DNA of 64,000 bases from Tateyamaria sp. syn59 (GTDB lineage Bacteria; Pseudomonadota; Alphaproteobacteria; Rhodobacterales; Rhodobacteraceae). The stretch spans positions 251,184-315,183 of the forward strand of contig NZ_VCBA01000003.1 of assembly GCF_007995245.1 (NCBI RefSeq), in the 5' to 3' direction. A program made the position numbers and the translations under genes. Positions within the stretch are counted from its first letter, which is position 1. Every line of letters starts with the position of its first letter. Positions 52,002 through 60,576 of this stretch are shown piece after piece. The notes under the pieces were generated by a model. It made no database searches. It was given only the letters and a program-made list of their open reading frames with translations, and was not told where the DNA came from.

Positions 52002-53395
52002 AGGGACCTCGCAATCTCGGTGATTGTGTCGAAGGCCGTGTCGAAATCGCGCTCTTCGCAGTCGAATTGGCCGGCTTGAAAGCGGATGACTTTCTGCCCG
52101 TCCACGATGGTCTGGGTCAGGTAGATGCGGCCATCGTTGTTGATCGCGTCAACCAGCGCCTGCGTCTGCTCATCGCTGGCACTCGTCGCCTTGAAGGTCC
52201 AGAGCGACAGGATGGGTTCTGTCACGATCTCGAAATCGTCCTCGGCACGCAGGCGCTCGCATAGCGCTTGGCTCCACGTCACATGATTGCGGATCCGGTT
52301 GCGTAGCCCCTCCATCCCGTAGTGGCGCATCAGAAACCACAGTTTCAGCGCGCGGAAGCGGCGACCAAGCGGGATCGACCATTCGGAATAGTCGATGATG
52401 TCCTCTGCCCCGTGGGTTTTCAGGTATTCGGGGCGTATGGCGAGCGTTTGCCTCAACTGATCCGGGTCGCGCAGGAAGTGGGCGGCGCAGTCGAATTGCG
52501 CGCCCAGCCATTTGTGGGGGTTGAAGACGATGCTGTCGAAACGCTCGGCCCCGGTCCAGAGCGTGCGGAATTCGGGGCAGATCATTGCAGTGCCTGCCCA
52601 GGCCGCATCGAGATGCGAATAGAGACCGTGTTTCTCGGCCACGGCGGCGACGGAGTCCAGATCGTCGCACGCGCCCATTCCAGTGGCGCCCGTGGCGGCA
52701 ATGACGCCCGCCGGGATGCGACCGGCCATTTTGTCCTCGGCAATGGCGGCTTCCAGATCAATGGGGTCCATGTGGCGCAGATCACCAGTCGTGCGGATCT
52801 TGACCAGATTGTCCTGCCCGATGCCCGCGACCCAGATCGCGCGGTCGATGGAGCTATGGACCTGATCCGAGCAGTAGATGCGGAGTTGCGGCTGGCCGTG
52901 TAGCCCTTCGATGTTGCCGCGGAAGTTCAGCGCGCGTTCGCGCATCGTGAGCACAGCGGCGAGCGTGGCGGAGGAGGCGCTGTCCTGGATGACGCCTTGA
53001 TAGATGTCCGGCAGGCCAAGGCTCTGCCGCAGCCAGTCCATCATGCGGGTTTCCATCTCGGTCGCGGCCGGTGACGTTTGCCAAAGCATGCATTGGGGCG
53101 CGATGATTGAGGTGAGGAATTCTGCCAGGACCGAGGCAGGGGCGGCGTTCGAGTTGAAGTAGGCAAAGAAGCGTGGATGCTGCCAGTGAGTGATGCCCGG
53201 CATCACGATGCGGTCGAAGTCTTCCATGATCGTGGCAAGGTCGGTGCCATCTTCAGGCGGAGCATCTGCGAGTTGTTGGGCAATGTCGCCCGGCGCAGTT
53301 TGCGCCCGCACGGGACGATCGCGGATGGTCTTGTGGTAGTCGGCGCCCCAGTCGGCTGCATCCTTGGCATGTTTGGCAAAGTCATCCCAACTCAT
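51998..53395 (-). CDS. PLP-dependent aromatic-L-amino-acid decarboxylase family
   Basis: A 465-residue group II decarboxylase. The PLP lysine is Lys295 in VFNPHKWLGAQFD; YSHLDAAWAGTA gives the aspartate that holds the cofactor ring, and GITHWQHPRFFAYF and the loop near the start are typical of tyrosine/DOPA/tryptophan decarboxylases. It converts an aromatic amino acid to its amine. It lies between hpaD and hpaG in the same operon, unusual for a homoprotocatechuate cluster, and hints that tyramine or dopamine is an intermediate. Exact substrate not decidable from sequence. Confidence 0.85.
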   Translation of the reverse strand: MSWDDFAKHAKDAADWGADYHKTIRDRPVRAQTAPGDIAQQLADAPPEDGTDLATIMEDFDRIVMPGITHWQHPRFFAYFNSNAAPASVLAEFLTSIIAPQCMLWQTSPAATEMETRMMDWLRQSLGLPDIYQGVIQDSASSATLAAVLTMRERALNFRGNIEGLHGQPQLRIYCSDQVHSSIDRAIWVAGIGQDNLVKIRTTGDLRHMDPIDLEAAIAEDKMAGRIPAGVIAATGATGMGACDDLDSVAAVAEKHGLYSHLDAAWAGTAMICPEFRTLWTGAERFDSIVFNPHKWLGAQFDCAAHFLRDPDQLRQTLAIRPEYLKTHGAEDIIDYSEWSIPLGRRFRALKLWFLMRHYGMEGLRNRIRNHVTWSQALCERLRAEDDFEIVTEPILSLWTFKATSASDEQTQALVDAINNDGRIYLTQTIVDGQKVIRFQAGQFDCEERDFDTAFDTITEIARSL

Positions 53396-53413
53396 GGTCT
53401 TCCTTTCGGGCGG

Positions 53414-53465
53414 GGCGCATCAGGATGCGCCTTACGGGTGTCGTAAGGCGGAGGTGTCCTCCGCC
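53414..53465. repeat. divergent pair of GTAAGGCG-type palindromes
   Basis: First 53414-53435, arms GGCGCAT/ATGCGCC ending TTAC; second 53443-53465, GTAA and arms GGCGGAG/CTCCGCC. Same outer bases as at 2510 and 25088, different stems. Lies between hpaD and the decarboxylase gene in the middle of an operon, so it does not simply end transcription. Confidence 0.75.
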
Positions 53466-53469
53466 ATGC

Positions 53470-54450
53470 TCAGGGTGCCACGATGGGCTGGGCTTTGAGA
53501 AGTGGCTCGGATGTTTCAACGCCGTCGAATAGGCTGCCTTCCTCGAACCAGCTCTGCGGGGCTGGTGCGCCCCAGAGCGTCTGGCGTTGGGGATCCTTGA
53601 GGTCCCATTTGATCGGCTCGTGGTCGGGGTCCACCGTTTGGTAGTCGGAGCAGTAGATTTCGATCCGGTGGCCATCGGGGTCGCGTATGTAGAGGAAGAA
53701 GGCGTTGGAGATGCCGTGCCGCCCAGGGCCGCGTTCGATGTTTTCGCGGTAGCCTGTCGTGCTCATCAGATCGAGCAGGTCGATGATGTTGAGCGGGGTG
53801 GGCACCCAGAAGGCGGTGTGGTGCAGGCGCGGGCCAATGCCGTTGGTGAAGGCCACGTCATGCACGCCGCCCTTGCGGTGCATCCATGCGGCCCAGGTTT
53901 TTCCGGTCTCTGCATCTTCAGTGTATTCCGTCGTGCGGAACCCCATTTGCGTGTAGAAGTCAACGGCGCCGTCGACATCATTGGCGAACAGGTTGAAGTG
54001 GTCGATACGCAGCGGTTTGACGCCTTTGTAGAGGGCGTATTTCTGTGCGATCGACGGCAGGCGGTCCATCTGGACGTAGAATTCCAGTGGGACGTCCCAC
54101 AGGTCGGTCGTTTGCAGGACGCGGCCCATGAACGGGCGTTTGGTCCAGGTGACAGGTCTGCCTTGGGCCTTGAACCAGTCCGCAGCGTTGTCGAGGTCGG
54201 GGTCATCGTAGAGCTTGAAGCCAAGGCGCGCGACGTTGGGCACCTCTGCTTGCCTCAGTATCATGCAGTGGTGGCCGCGTTCCTCCATCGCGCGCAGATA
54301 AATGGTCTGCGCATCCTCATGCGTCACCTGCAGGCCCAGCGTATCGATGTAGAAGGCGCGCGATGCGGCGAGGTCCGTAACCCGATATTCCACGTGGCTG
54401 AGCCGCACGATGTTGAAGGGCGGGTAAAGTTCTGGCGGTGGGATCGGCAT
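53470..54450 (-). CDS. hpaD: 3,4-dihydroxyphenylacetate 2,3-dioxygenase
   Basis: A 326-residue type I extradiol dioxygenase that cleaves homoprotocatechuate next to the hydroxyls. Two vicinal-oxygen-chelate modules: the N-terminal one starting VRLSHVEYRVTDLAASRAFY, the C-terminal one with RIDHFNLFANDVDGAV (first metal His), RLHHTAFWVPT (second His) and HRIEIYCSDYQ (metal Glu). Length is in the HpaD range. It is separated from hpaE by an intergenic repeat. Confidence 0.9.
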   Translation of the reverse strand: MPIPPPELYPPFNIVRLSHVEYRVTDLAASRAFYIDTLGLQVTHEDAQTIYLRAMEERGHHCMILRQAEVPNVARLGFKLYDDPDLDNAADWFKAQGRPVTWTKRPFMGRVLQTTDLWDVPLEFYVQMDRLPSIAQKYALYKGVKPLRIDHFNLFANDVDGAVDFYTQMGFRTTEYTEDAETGKTWAAWMHRKGGVHDVAFTNGIGPRLHHTAFWVPTPLNIIDLLDLMSTTGYRENIERGPGRHGISNAFFLYIRDPDGHRIEIYCSDYQTVDPDHEPIKWDLKDPQRQTLWGAPAPQSWFEEGSLFDGVETSEPLLKAQPIVAP

Positions 54451-54502
54451 GGGCTGTTCCTAGATAGAGCGGCTTTGCCGCACACGATTCAGTGTTGGGA
54501 AT

Positions 54503-54552
54503 GAGGGGTTCCACCCCTCAAACTCCCCGCCGTATTTGGAAAGAGAAGAAGC
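54503..54552 (+). repeat. hairpin with CCCCGCCGTATTT / AGAGAAGAAG tail
   Basis: Arms GAGGGGT/ACCCCTC (54503-54519), then CTCCCCGCCGTATTTGG and AGAGAAGAAG. Inverted relative to the copy at 43129-43171. Lies between hpaD and hpaE. Confidence 0.6.
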
Positions 54553-54553
54553 A

Positions 54554-56065
54554 TCAGACACCCAGGCGTGGAATGTTCGGGTCGCCTGTGGCGATGCCGA
54601 TGTGCTTCTGTTCCATGTAAAACTCGAACGACCAGTCGCCGCCGTCGCGCCCGATGCCGCTGGCTTTCATGCCGCCGAAGGGGGTGGGCAGGTGGCGGAC
54701 ATTGGCAGAGTTGACCCAGATCATGCCCGCTTCGAGCTTTTCGGTGAAGCGCATGGCGCGGGTGACATCCGCGGTCCAGACATAGCCTGTGAGGCCATAG
54801 GCGGTGTCATTGGCGATGTTCAGCGCTTCTTCCTCGGTCTTGAAGCGGATGGAGGTGAGCACCGGTCCGAAGATTTCCTCTTGCGCGATTTTCATGTCGT
54901 TGGTGGCGTTGGTGAAGAGCGTTGGGGCGACGAATTGGCCTGTCTCGCCGACGCGTGTGCCGCCCGCAGCGATGGTGGCGCCTTCGGTCTTGGCGGTGTC
55001 GAAGCTGGCCATGACCTTGTCCCGGTGCCCTTCGTGGATGAGGGGGCCGACTTCGGTTGCCGGATCCAGCGGGTGGCCGACCTTGATCGCTTTGGCGCGT
55101 GCGGCGAGTTTGGCTTCGAATTCTTCCGCAATCGTGTCTTGCACCAGCAGGCGTGAGGAGGATGTGCAGCGCTCGCCGTTGAGCGAATAGATCATGAAAA
55201 TTGCGGCATCGAGGGCTGCGTCGAGGTCGGCATCATCGAAAACGACGACCGGGTTCTTGCCGCCGAGTTCGAAGTGGACCCGTTTCAGCGTCGGGGCGCC
55301 TTGGGCCATGATCGCTGAGCCCGTCGCACTTTCACCGACAAAGGCGATGGCCTTGATGTCAGGATGTTCCGTGAGGGCCTTGCCGGCCTCTTCGCCCAGG
55401 CCGTTGATCACGTTCCAGACGCCGGGGGGCAGGCCGGCCTCTTCCGCAATCTCGATCAGGATGCGGGCGGTCCATGGGCTCAGCTCAGCCGGTTTGTGGA
55501 CAACCGTGCAGCCTGCGGCGAGTGCGGGTGCGATTTTCCATGTCGAGAGCATGAAGGGCGTGTTCCACGGGGTGATCACACCCACCGGACCGATGGGCAC
55601 GCGTGTGGTGATGTTCATTAGCGTGGGCGAGGGCAGGGCCTGGCCGTCGCGGGCGGAGGGCGCACGGTCGGCGAAGAAGCGGAAGTTTGCAGCGCCGCGC
55701 AAGGCTGCCTTGGACATGAAGCGTAGGGCTTGACCCGTGTCCCAGCATTCGCAGAGGGCGATTTCCTCGGCGCGGGCTTCGATGCCGTCGGCGATGGCGT
55801 GCAGGATGCGCTTGCGTTCGGCTGCGGCCATGTCGCGCCAGGCCGGGAAGGCGGATTTGGCTGCCTGCGCGGCGGCGTCGACGTCGTCTGCATCGCTGCG
55901 CGCCACGCGTGCGATCAGGCTGTCATCCACCGGGGAGGTCGTATCGAACCACATGTCTGACGCGGACGGCACCGCTTGTCCGTTGATGTGGTTTAGGATG
56001 CCAGTGTCGCCGATGGCAGCCACGTATGGCGCGAGTTTTGCGATATTGCTGTTTAGCTCAGACAT
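54554..56065 (-). CDS. hpaE: 5-carboxymethyl-2-hydroxymuconate semialdehyde dehydrogenase
   Basis: A 503-residue NAD-dependent aldehyde dehydrogenase. Catalytic Cys300 in NGERCTSSS, general-base Glu in FELGGKNPVVVFDD, cofactor site PWNTPFMLSTWKIAPALAAG and the late motif EEIFGPVLTS. It oxidises the ring-cleavage product of HpaD. Start at 56065 (ATG) rather than 56071 (TTG) because GGAAA is spaced for the ATG. First gene of the minus-strand operon; the divergent regulator gene lies beyond an 80-base region with two inverted repeats. Confidence 0.88.
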   Translation of the reverse strand: MSELNSNIAKLAPYVAAIGDTGILNHINGQAVPSASDMWFDTTSPVDDSLIARVARSDADDVDAAAQAAKSAFPAWRDMAAAERKRILHAIADGIEARAEEIALCECWDTGQALRFMSKAALRGAANFRFFADRAPSARDGQALPSPTLMNITTRVPIGPVGVITPWNTPFMLSTWKIAPALAAGCTVVHKPAELSPWTARILIEIAEEAGLPPGVWNVINGLGEEAGKALTEHPDIKAIAFVGESATGSAIMAQGAPTLKRVHFELGGKNPVVVFDDADLDAALDAAIFMIYSLNGERCTSSSRLLVQDTIAEEFEAKLAARAKAIKVGHPLDPATEVGPLIHEGHRDKVMASFDTAKTEGATIAAGGTRVGETGQFVAPTLFTNATNDMKIAQEEIFGPVLTSIRFKTEEEALNIANDTAYGLTGYVWTADVTRAMRFTEKLEAGMIWVNSANVRHLPTPFGGMKASGIGRDGGDWSFEFYMEQKHIGIATGDPNIPRLGV

Positions 56066-56081
56066 GGTCAATTTCCAGGCA

Positions 56082-56123
56082 ATGGTTCAAATAATGAACC
56101 ATGAGATGCAAAAATATATTGCA
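56082..56123. promoter_or_regulatory. candidate IclR operators between hpaE and iclR
   Basis: A perfect inverted repeat ATGGTTCA-N5-TGAACCAT (56082-56102) and a second, TGCAA-N7-TTGCA (56107-56123), within 45 bases in the shared upstream region. Size and symmetry suit a dimeric IclR-type regulator; they overlap where both promoters must lie. Confidence 0.65.
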
Positions 56124-56154
56124 AGGCGTTTCGGAGTGCGTCAACCTTTGTCGC

Positions 56155-56955
56155 ATGTCGACCATCGCCAAGGCTCTTGGTCTTTTGGACCTGTTCAGCG
56201 AAGCGCGGCCTGCGCTCGGGCTTTCGGATGTGCAGCGCTTGGCCGGGCGCGACAAGGCCACCGTGCACCGCCATCTGGTTGCGCTGGAGCTGGCGGGGTT
56301 TCTCGAGCAAGACGCCAGCACACGCGCCTACCGTCTTGGACCTGCGCTGACCCGGCTGGCGGGTATGCGGGTGCGCACCGTGCCCGAGGTCGAGATGCTG
56401 CGCGGCGTCATCGAAAGCCTGAGCCGCGCGGCGGGTGAGTTGGTGCATGTCAGCCGATTACAGGGCTTTGATCTTGTGCATGTGCATCACGCCGAAGAGC
56501 ATGAGCATCCGGTCCGGGTCAGTTTCGATCCCTATGGCCTGCCACCCCTGTTCGCGACGGCGTCGGGCAAGGCATATCTGGCTTTTTCTCCCGGCGGATT
56601 GCTCGATCTGGCCCTGGCGGACCCGCGGACACGCTTGCCGGGCGCGCCCGCCCCAAACCGCATCGAGATTGAGGCAGAGCTGAAACAGATCGCGACCCGT
56701 GGCTATGCCCGGAACCGTGATGCGCTGCGTTTGGGCGTGTCGTCGGTGGCCATCCCGGTCTTTGATGCGGCAAGCCGCGCCTTTGCCACCTGCTCGATTG
56801 CGTTTCCGACGGGTCGGGGTGGCAAGGCGACCGAAGCCCACCTTGCCCGTCTACTGATGGCGCAGGGGGAAGAGATCAGCCAGACCATGGGCGGCACCGT
56901 GCCCCCTCATATTGTCCAGCTTTGGACCCCGCCACAGGAAAGGGCAGCGTCGTGA
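56155..56955 (+). CDS. IclR family transcriptional regulator
   Basis: A 266-residue protein. N-terminal winged helix: MSTIAKALGLLDLFSEARP, then LSDVQRLAGRDKATVHRHLVALELAGFLEQD (read as two blocks, residues 20-50); the ligand-binding C-terminal domain has LVHVHHAEEHEHPVRVSFD, ATASGKAYLAF and SVAIPVFDAASRAFATCSIAFP, typical of IclR. Start at 56155 gives the family start; an ATG at 56101 lies inside the operator. It should control both the hpa operon and its own. Last bases overlap the aminotransferase start (GTGA). Confidence 0.88.
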   Translation: MSTIAKALGLLDLFSEARPALGLSDVQRLAGRDKATVHRHLVALELAGFLEQDASTRAYRLGPALTRLAGMRVRTVPEVEMLRGVIESLSRAAGELVHVSRLQGFDLVHVHHAEEHEHPVRVSFDPYGLPPLFATASGKAYLAFSPGGLLDLALADPRTRLPGAPAPNRIEIEAELKQIATRGYARNRDALRLGVSSVAIPVFDAASRAFATCSIAFPTGRGGKATEAHLARLLMAQGEEISQTMGGTVPPHIVQLWTPPQERAAS

Positions 56956-58313
56956 AAGACAGCAACTTTCTGAAGGAGCACAATGCCCGCCAGTTCTGGC
57001 ACCCGATGGCGCATCCGGCTGACAGCATGGCGAACCCGCCGACGATCTTGACGGGGGGCGAGGGTGTCTACATCACGGATGTGGATGGGCATCGCAGCAT
57101 CGACGCGGTGGGCGGCCTGTGGAACGTGAACCTGGGCTATTCCTGCCAGCCGGTGAAGGATGCGATTGCGGGGCAGTTGGATGCGTTGCCCTATTATTCG
57201 ACCTTTCGCGGCACCTCGAATGACAAGGCCATCGAGCTTGCCTATCTGCTGGCCGAGTTCTTCGGTCCTGACGGGATGACGCGCAGTTTCTTCACGTCCG
57301 GCGGTTCGGACAGCATCGAGATCGCTCTGAAACTGGCACGGCAGTATCACCGCATCCGGGGCGAGGGGACGCGGACCAAGTTCATAAGTCTGGACAAGGG
57401 GTATCACGGGACGCATTTCGGCGGTGCATCGGTGAACGGGAACGCCAAGTTTCGAAATGCCTATGAACCGCTGATGGCGGGTTGTTACCACATCCCCGGC
57501 CCGTACCTGTATCGCAATCCGTTTGGTGCGGATGACCCTGCGGAATTGGCGCAACTGAGTGCCGGGATGCTGGATCGTGAGATTGCATTTCAGGGCACGA
57601 ACACCGTTGCCGCTTTCATCATGGAGCCGGTGCAAGGCGCGGGCGGTGTGATCCCGCCGCATCCGTCATTTATGCCGATGGTGCGCGACATCTGCGACAA
57701 GCACGGCGTGCTGCTGATCGCGGATGAGGTGATCACTGCCTTTGGACGCACCGGGTCCGAGACGGGATCGCGTCACTGGGGCGTGCAGCCCGACCTGATG
57801 TGCACGGCCAAGGCCATCACCAACGGGTACTTCCCATTCGGTTCCGTGATGATTGCGGGTCATGTTGCGGCGGTGTTTGAGGATGACGACAGTGGGGTCG
57901 GGTCGGTCGACTCCGGTTACACTTATTCCGGGCATCCGGTCGGTGCGGCAGCGGCTGTGGCTGCTGTTAAGGAAACCATGCGTATCAAACCGTGGGAAAA
58001 CGCGCGTGCACGCGGGCCCGAGCTGAAGGTCGGTTTGGAAGCGTTGGCTGCGCGCTACGACCACATCGGTGATGTGCGCGGCGAGGGTCTGATGTGCGCC
58101 ATCGAGTTGGTCAGCGACCGTCGCAAGAAGACCCCTGTGGGCAAGGCCCTGCCATTGGTGTTCCAAAAAGCTGCTTATGAAGACGGGGTTATGATCCGGG
58201 TGTCGGGGAACAACGCCATATTCTCTCCGCCCTTGGTCATTGACGCGGGCCATGTGCAGAAGATCCTGTCTGCCGTTGAAACCGGCCTGAAGGCCATGGC
58301 CGAGGCGGCTTGA
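56952..58313 (+). CDS. class III PLP-dependent aminotransferase
   Basis: A 453-residue enzyme. The PLP lysine is Lys287 in CTAKAITNGYFPFGS, with the cofactor aspartate in LIADEVITAFGRTGS, and RSFFTSGGSDSIEIALKLAR. The family (omega-amino acid:pyruvate and related transaminases) acts on primary amines such as beta-alanine, taurine, putrescine or aromatic amines. In this operon an amine made by the aromatic amino acid decarboxylase is a plausible substrate, giving an aldehyde. Start is GTG with AGGAAAGG upstream; an upstream TTG at 56922 is the alternative. Confidence 0.87.
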   Translation: MKDSNFLKEHNARQFWHPMAHPADSMANPPTILTGGEGVYITDVDGHRSIDAVGGLWNVNLGYSCQPVKDAIAGQLDALPYYSTFRGTSNDKAIELAYLLAEFFGPDGMTRSFFTSGGSDSIEIALKLARQYHRIRGEGTRTKFISLDKGYHGTHFGGASVNGNAKFRNAYEPLMAGCYHIPGPYLYRNPFGADDPAELAQLSAGMLDREIAFQGTNTVAAFIMEPVQGAGGVIPPHPSFMPMVRDICDKHGVLLIADEVITAFGRTGSETGSRHWGVQPDLMCTAKAITNGYFPFGSVMIAGHVAAVFEDDDSGVGSVDSGYTYSGHPVGAAAAVAAVKETMRIKPWENARARGPELKVGLEALAARYDHIGDVRGEGLMCAIELVSDRRKKTPVGKALPLVFQKAAYEDGVMIRVSGNNAIFSPPLVIDAGHVQKILSAVETGLKAMAEAA

Positions 58314-58426
58314 AGAGCCGGGCCGCATCCCCCGCACTGAAAAGTGCCACGGCGGTGCGGCCCATCCGGTCAAGCACCACCAGGCAGGGTTTCGCCAGCG
58401 CCTGCCCGCCCGACAAGAAGATCAAC

Positions 58427-59050
58427 GTGACCGACATCACCGACTTTCGTCGGGGACGAGGGGATCTGATCTTTTCCCTGTTCATGGCGGGGCTGGCGCT
58501 GTTTTTTCTTGTGTTCTTCTTCACCCAGACGGGGTGGGAGGACCGCAAGCTGCCGCACAACATGGCCCGTTACTGGATGGAGCAGTTCGGTGTGACCACG
58601 CCCGAGGGGCGGACGGCGCGATTGGGGCGCATCCTGAAACAGGGTTGGGTGGCGCCGCTGATCTGCCTGTGCGTGCTGGTGCCTGCCGCATTATGGAACC
58701 TGCGTGGGGCATGGCGCGCGCATTTGTGGCGGCGGCGGTTCAAGCAGCCAACCGCGGTGACCCATGAACTGGTGCAGTGGCTGCGCGCGCTGGAATATGT
58801 GGTTTGGTTCGTGGCCTATACCCTGTCGGTGCCTTTGCTCGGATATCTTGTCTCAACCCTACTGCTGGGCACGCTCTTGCCGTGGCGGCTGGGTTATCGA
58901 GGTGTGCGGTGGATGGGCATCTGTCTGGCCGCCAGTTTCGCCATCGTTCTGGTCTTTCGCACCGGATTGCAGATCAAGACACCGGTCAACATCTGGCTCT
59001 ATGACCAGCTTCCGCAGGGCATGGAAACCTTCATGCAGGTGTGGTTTTGA
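58427..59050 (+). CDS. tripartite tricarboxylate transporter small membrane subunit (TctB)
   Basis: About 207 residues from GTG at 58427; the frame is open from a TTG at 58310 but those 39 residues are unlike the family. Four hydrophobic segments: LIFSLFMAGLALFFLVFFF, WVAPLICLCVLVPAAL, YVVWFVAYTLSVPLLGYLV and MGICLAASFAIVLVF. The basic inter-helix loop (RAHLWRRRFKQP) is unusual. It is the small permease subunit of the TTT family; TctA overlaps it by one base. Confidence 0.8.
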   Translation: MTDITDFRRGRGDLIFSLFMAGLALFFLVFFFTQTGWEDRKLPHNMARYWMEQFGVTTPEGRTARLGRILKQGWVAPLICLCVLVPAALWNLRGAWRAHLWRRRFKQPTAVTHELVQWLRALEYVVWFVAYTLSVPLLGYLVSTLLLGTLLPWRLGYRGVRWMGICLAASFAIVLVFRTGLQIKTPVNIWLYDQLPQGMETFMQVWF

Positions 59051-60540
59051 TGGAAGCCTTTTGGATCGGCATCGACAACCTCGCCAGTTGGCCAGTGCTG
59101 GTGGCGATCCTGATCGGGTCGGTGGGTGGTTTGGCCATCGGAGCGGTGCCGGGGATTGGCCCTGCGATTGCGATTGCTATTCTGTTGCCCGCAACCGTAT
59201 TTCTGGATGATCTGGTGTCGCTTGTCCTGCTCTTGGGCGTCTATGGCTCATCCATGTATGGCGGCGCGATCCCGGCCATCCTGATCAACACGCCCGGCAC
59301 GCCGGTCAATGCGCTGACCACCTATGACGGCTACGCGATGACACGGCGGGGAGAGGCGGCGCGGGGACTGTCGCTGGCCTATTCCGCGTCGTTCTTTGGC
59401 GGGTGCTTTTCGATCCTGCTGGGGCTCGCAGCGTTGATGCTATTCGGGCCCTACCTGCGGGATTTGGGCGCGCTGTTCGGTCAGCGGGACATCTTCATGG
59501 CTGCGGCTTTGGGGGCTGTCCTGCTGATTGCCGCTCACCGCAAGACTATGGGGATTGCGGCGCTGTTGTTTGGTCTCGGCTTCCTGATTGCACTGATCGG
59601 GCGGCAGTCGTTGAAGCAGATTGACCGCTACACGTTCGGGATTGAATACCTCTATCCCGGCTTCAACCTGATCGTCGTGATCGTGGGTATCTTCGCCATC
59701 TCGCAGGCGCTGTTCCTGCTGACGGGCAAGGATGCCGACCCGCCAGAAGCGCGGCTGAAGGGCGGCCTGCTGCGCGGTTTCAGTGAGTTGAAGAAGCACC
59801 CGGCCGTTGCCACGATCAGCGCGGGCTACGGCACGATCATGGGGATCATCCCCGGCGTCGGCGAGTTCGTGGCGCAGTTCTTCAGCTACTCCACCGCGCG
59901 GGCCATGTCGAAGGAGCCGGGGCGCTTTGGCCGCGGCGCACCCGATGGGCTGATCGCGTCCGAGGCGAGCAACAATGCGGTACCTGCCGCTGCCATGGTG
60001 CCATTGCTGGCGCTGGGTGTGCCGGGAGAGGCGCTGACCGCGATGATGATGGTCGTGTTCTTCGATGCAGGGATCAAACCGGGGCCGGACATCTTCGAGA
60101 ATAACCCGGATTTCCTGTTCTCGCTCTTCATCGCGCTGTTGATCATCAACGTGCTGGTGATCCTCACGTTGCTCTTGTCGACCAAGTGGATCGCCAAGAT
60201 TATCTACGTGCCCAACCGCTTGCTCGGCGCGTTCATCCTGATCCTCGCCTTTGTCGGCGTGTTCTCCATCCGAAATTCCTTCGCCGACTGCATGTTTGCC
60301 GCCGGATTCGGCTATATGGGCTTCATCCTGCGCCGCCTCGACTGGCCGCTGGTGCCCATCGTGCTGGGCCTCGTCCTGGGGTCCATCATGATCGAAAAGC
60401 TGACGGCTGGGGCGGGTCAGATCAAGACCGTCTTTGACCTGATCAACCGTCCTGTGTCGGGCACGCTGTTTGCCGTCATCCTGATCGTGATTGCCGTTAC
60501 GATCACCCAAAGCCTCCGCACCCGGAGGTTTGAACATTAA
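59050..60540 (+). CDS. tripartite tricarboxylate transporter large permease subunit (TctA)
   Basis: A 496-residue membrane protein with roughly 11-12 helices and the two TctA signatures: GAVPGIGPAIAIAILLPATVF near residue 30 and its repeat GIIPGVGEFVAQFFSYSTARA near 265, both with the Pro-Gly-x-Gly kink. Also GSSMYGGAIPAILINTPGTP. Secondary, proton- or sodium-driven carboxylate uptake together with TctB and the binding protein. Start overlaps the TctB stop (TGATG). Confidence 0.92.
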   Translation: MEAFWIGIDNLASWPVLVAILIGSVGGLAIGAVPGIGPAIAIAILLPATVFLDDLVSLVLLLGVYGSSMYGGAIPAILINTPGTPVNALTTYDGYAMTRRGEAARGLSLAYSASFFGGCFSILLGLAALMLFGPYLRDLGALFGQRDIFMAAALGAVLLIAAHRKTMGIAALLFGLGFLIALIGRQSLKQIDRYTFGIEYLYPGFNLIVVIVGIFAISQALFLLTGKDADPPEARLKGGLLRGFSELKKHPAVATISAGYGTIMGIIPGVGEFVAQFFSYSTARAMSKEPGRFGRGAPDGLIASEASNNAVPAAAMVPLLALGVPGEALTAMMMVVFFDAGIKPGPDIFENNPDFLFSLFIALLIINVLVILTLLLSTKWIAKIIYVPNRLLGAFILILAFVGVFSIRNSFADCMFAAGFGYMGFILRRLDWPLVPIVLGLVLGSIMIEKLTAGAGQIKTVFDLINRPVSGTLFAVILIVIAVTITQSLRTRRFEH

Positions 60541-60576
60541 CCACAAAAGCGAACACAAAACTCAGGGAGAGTGACC

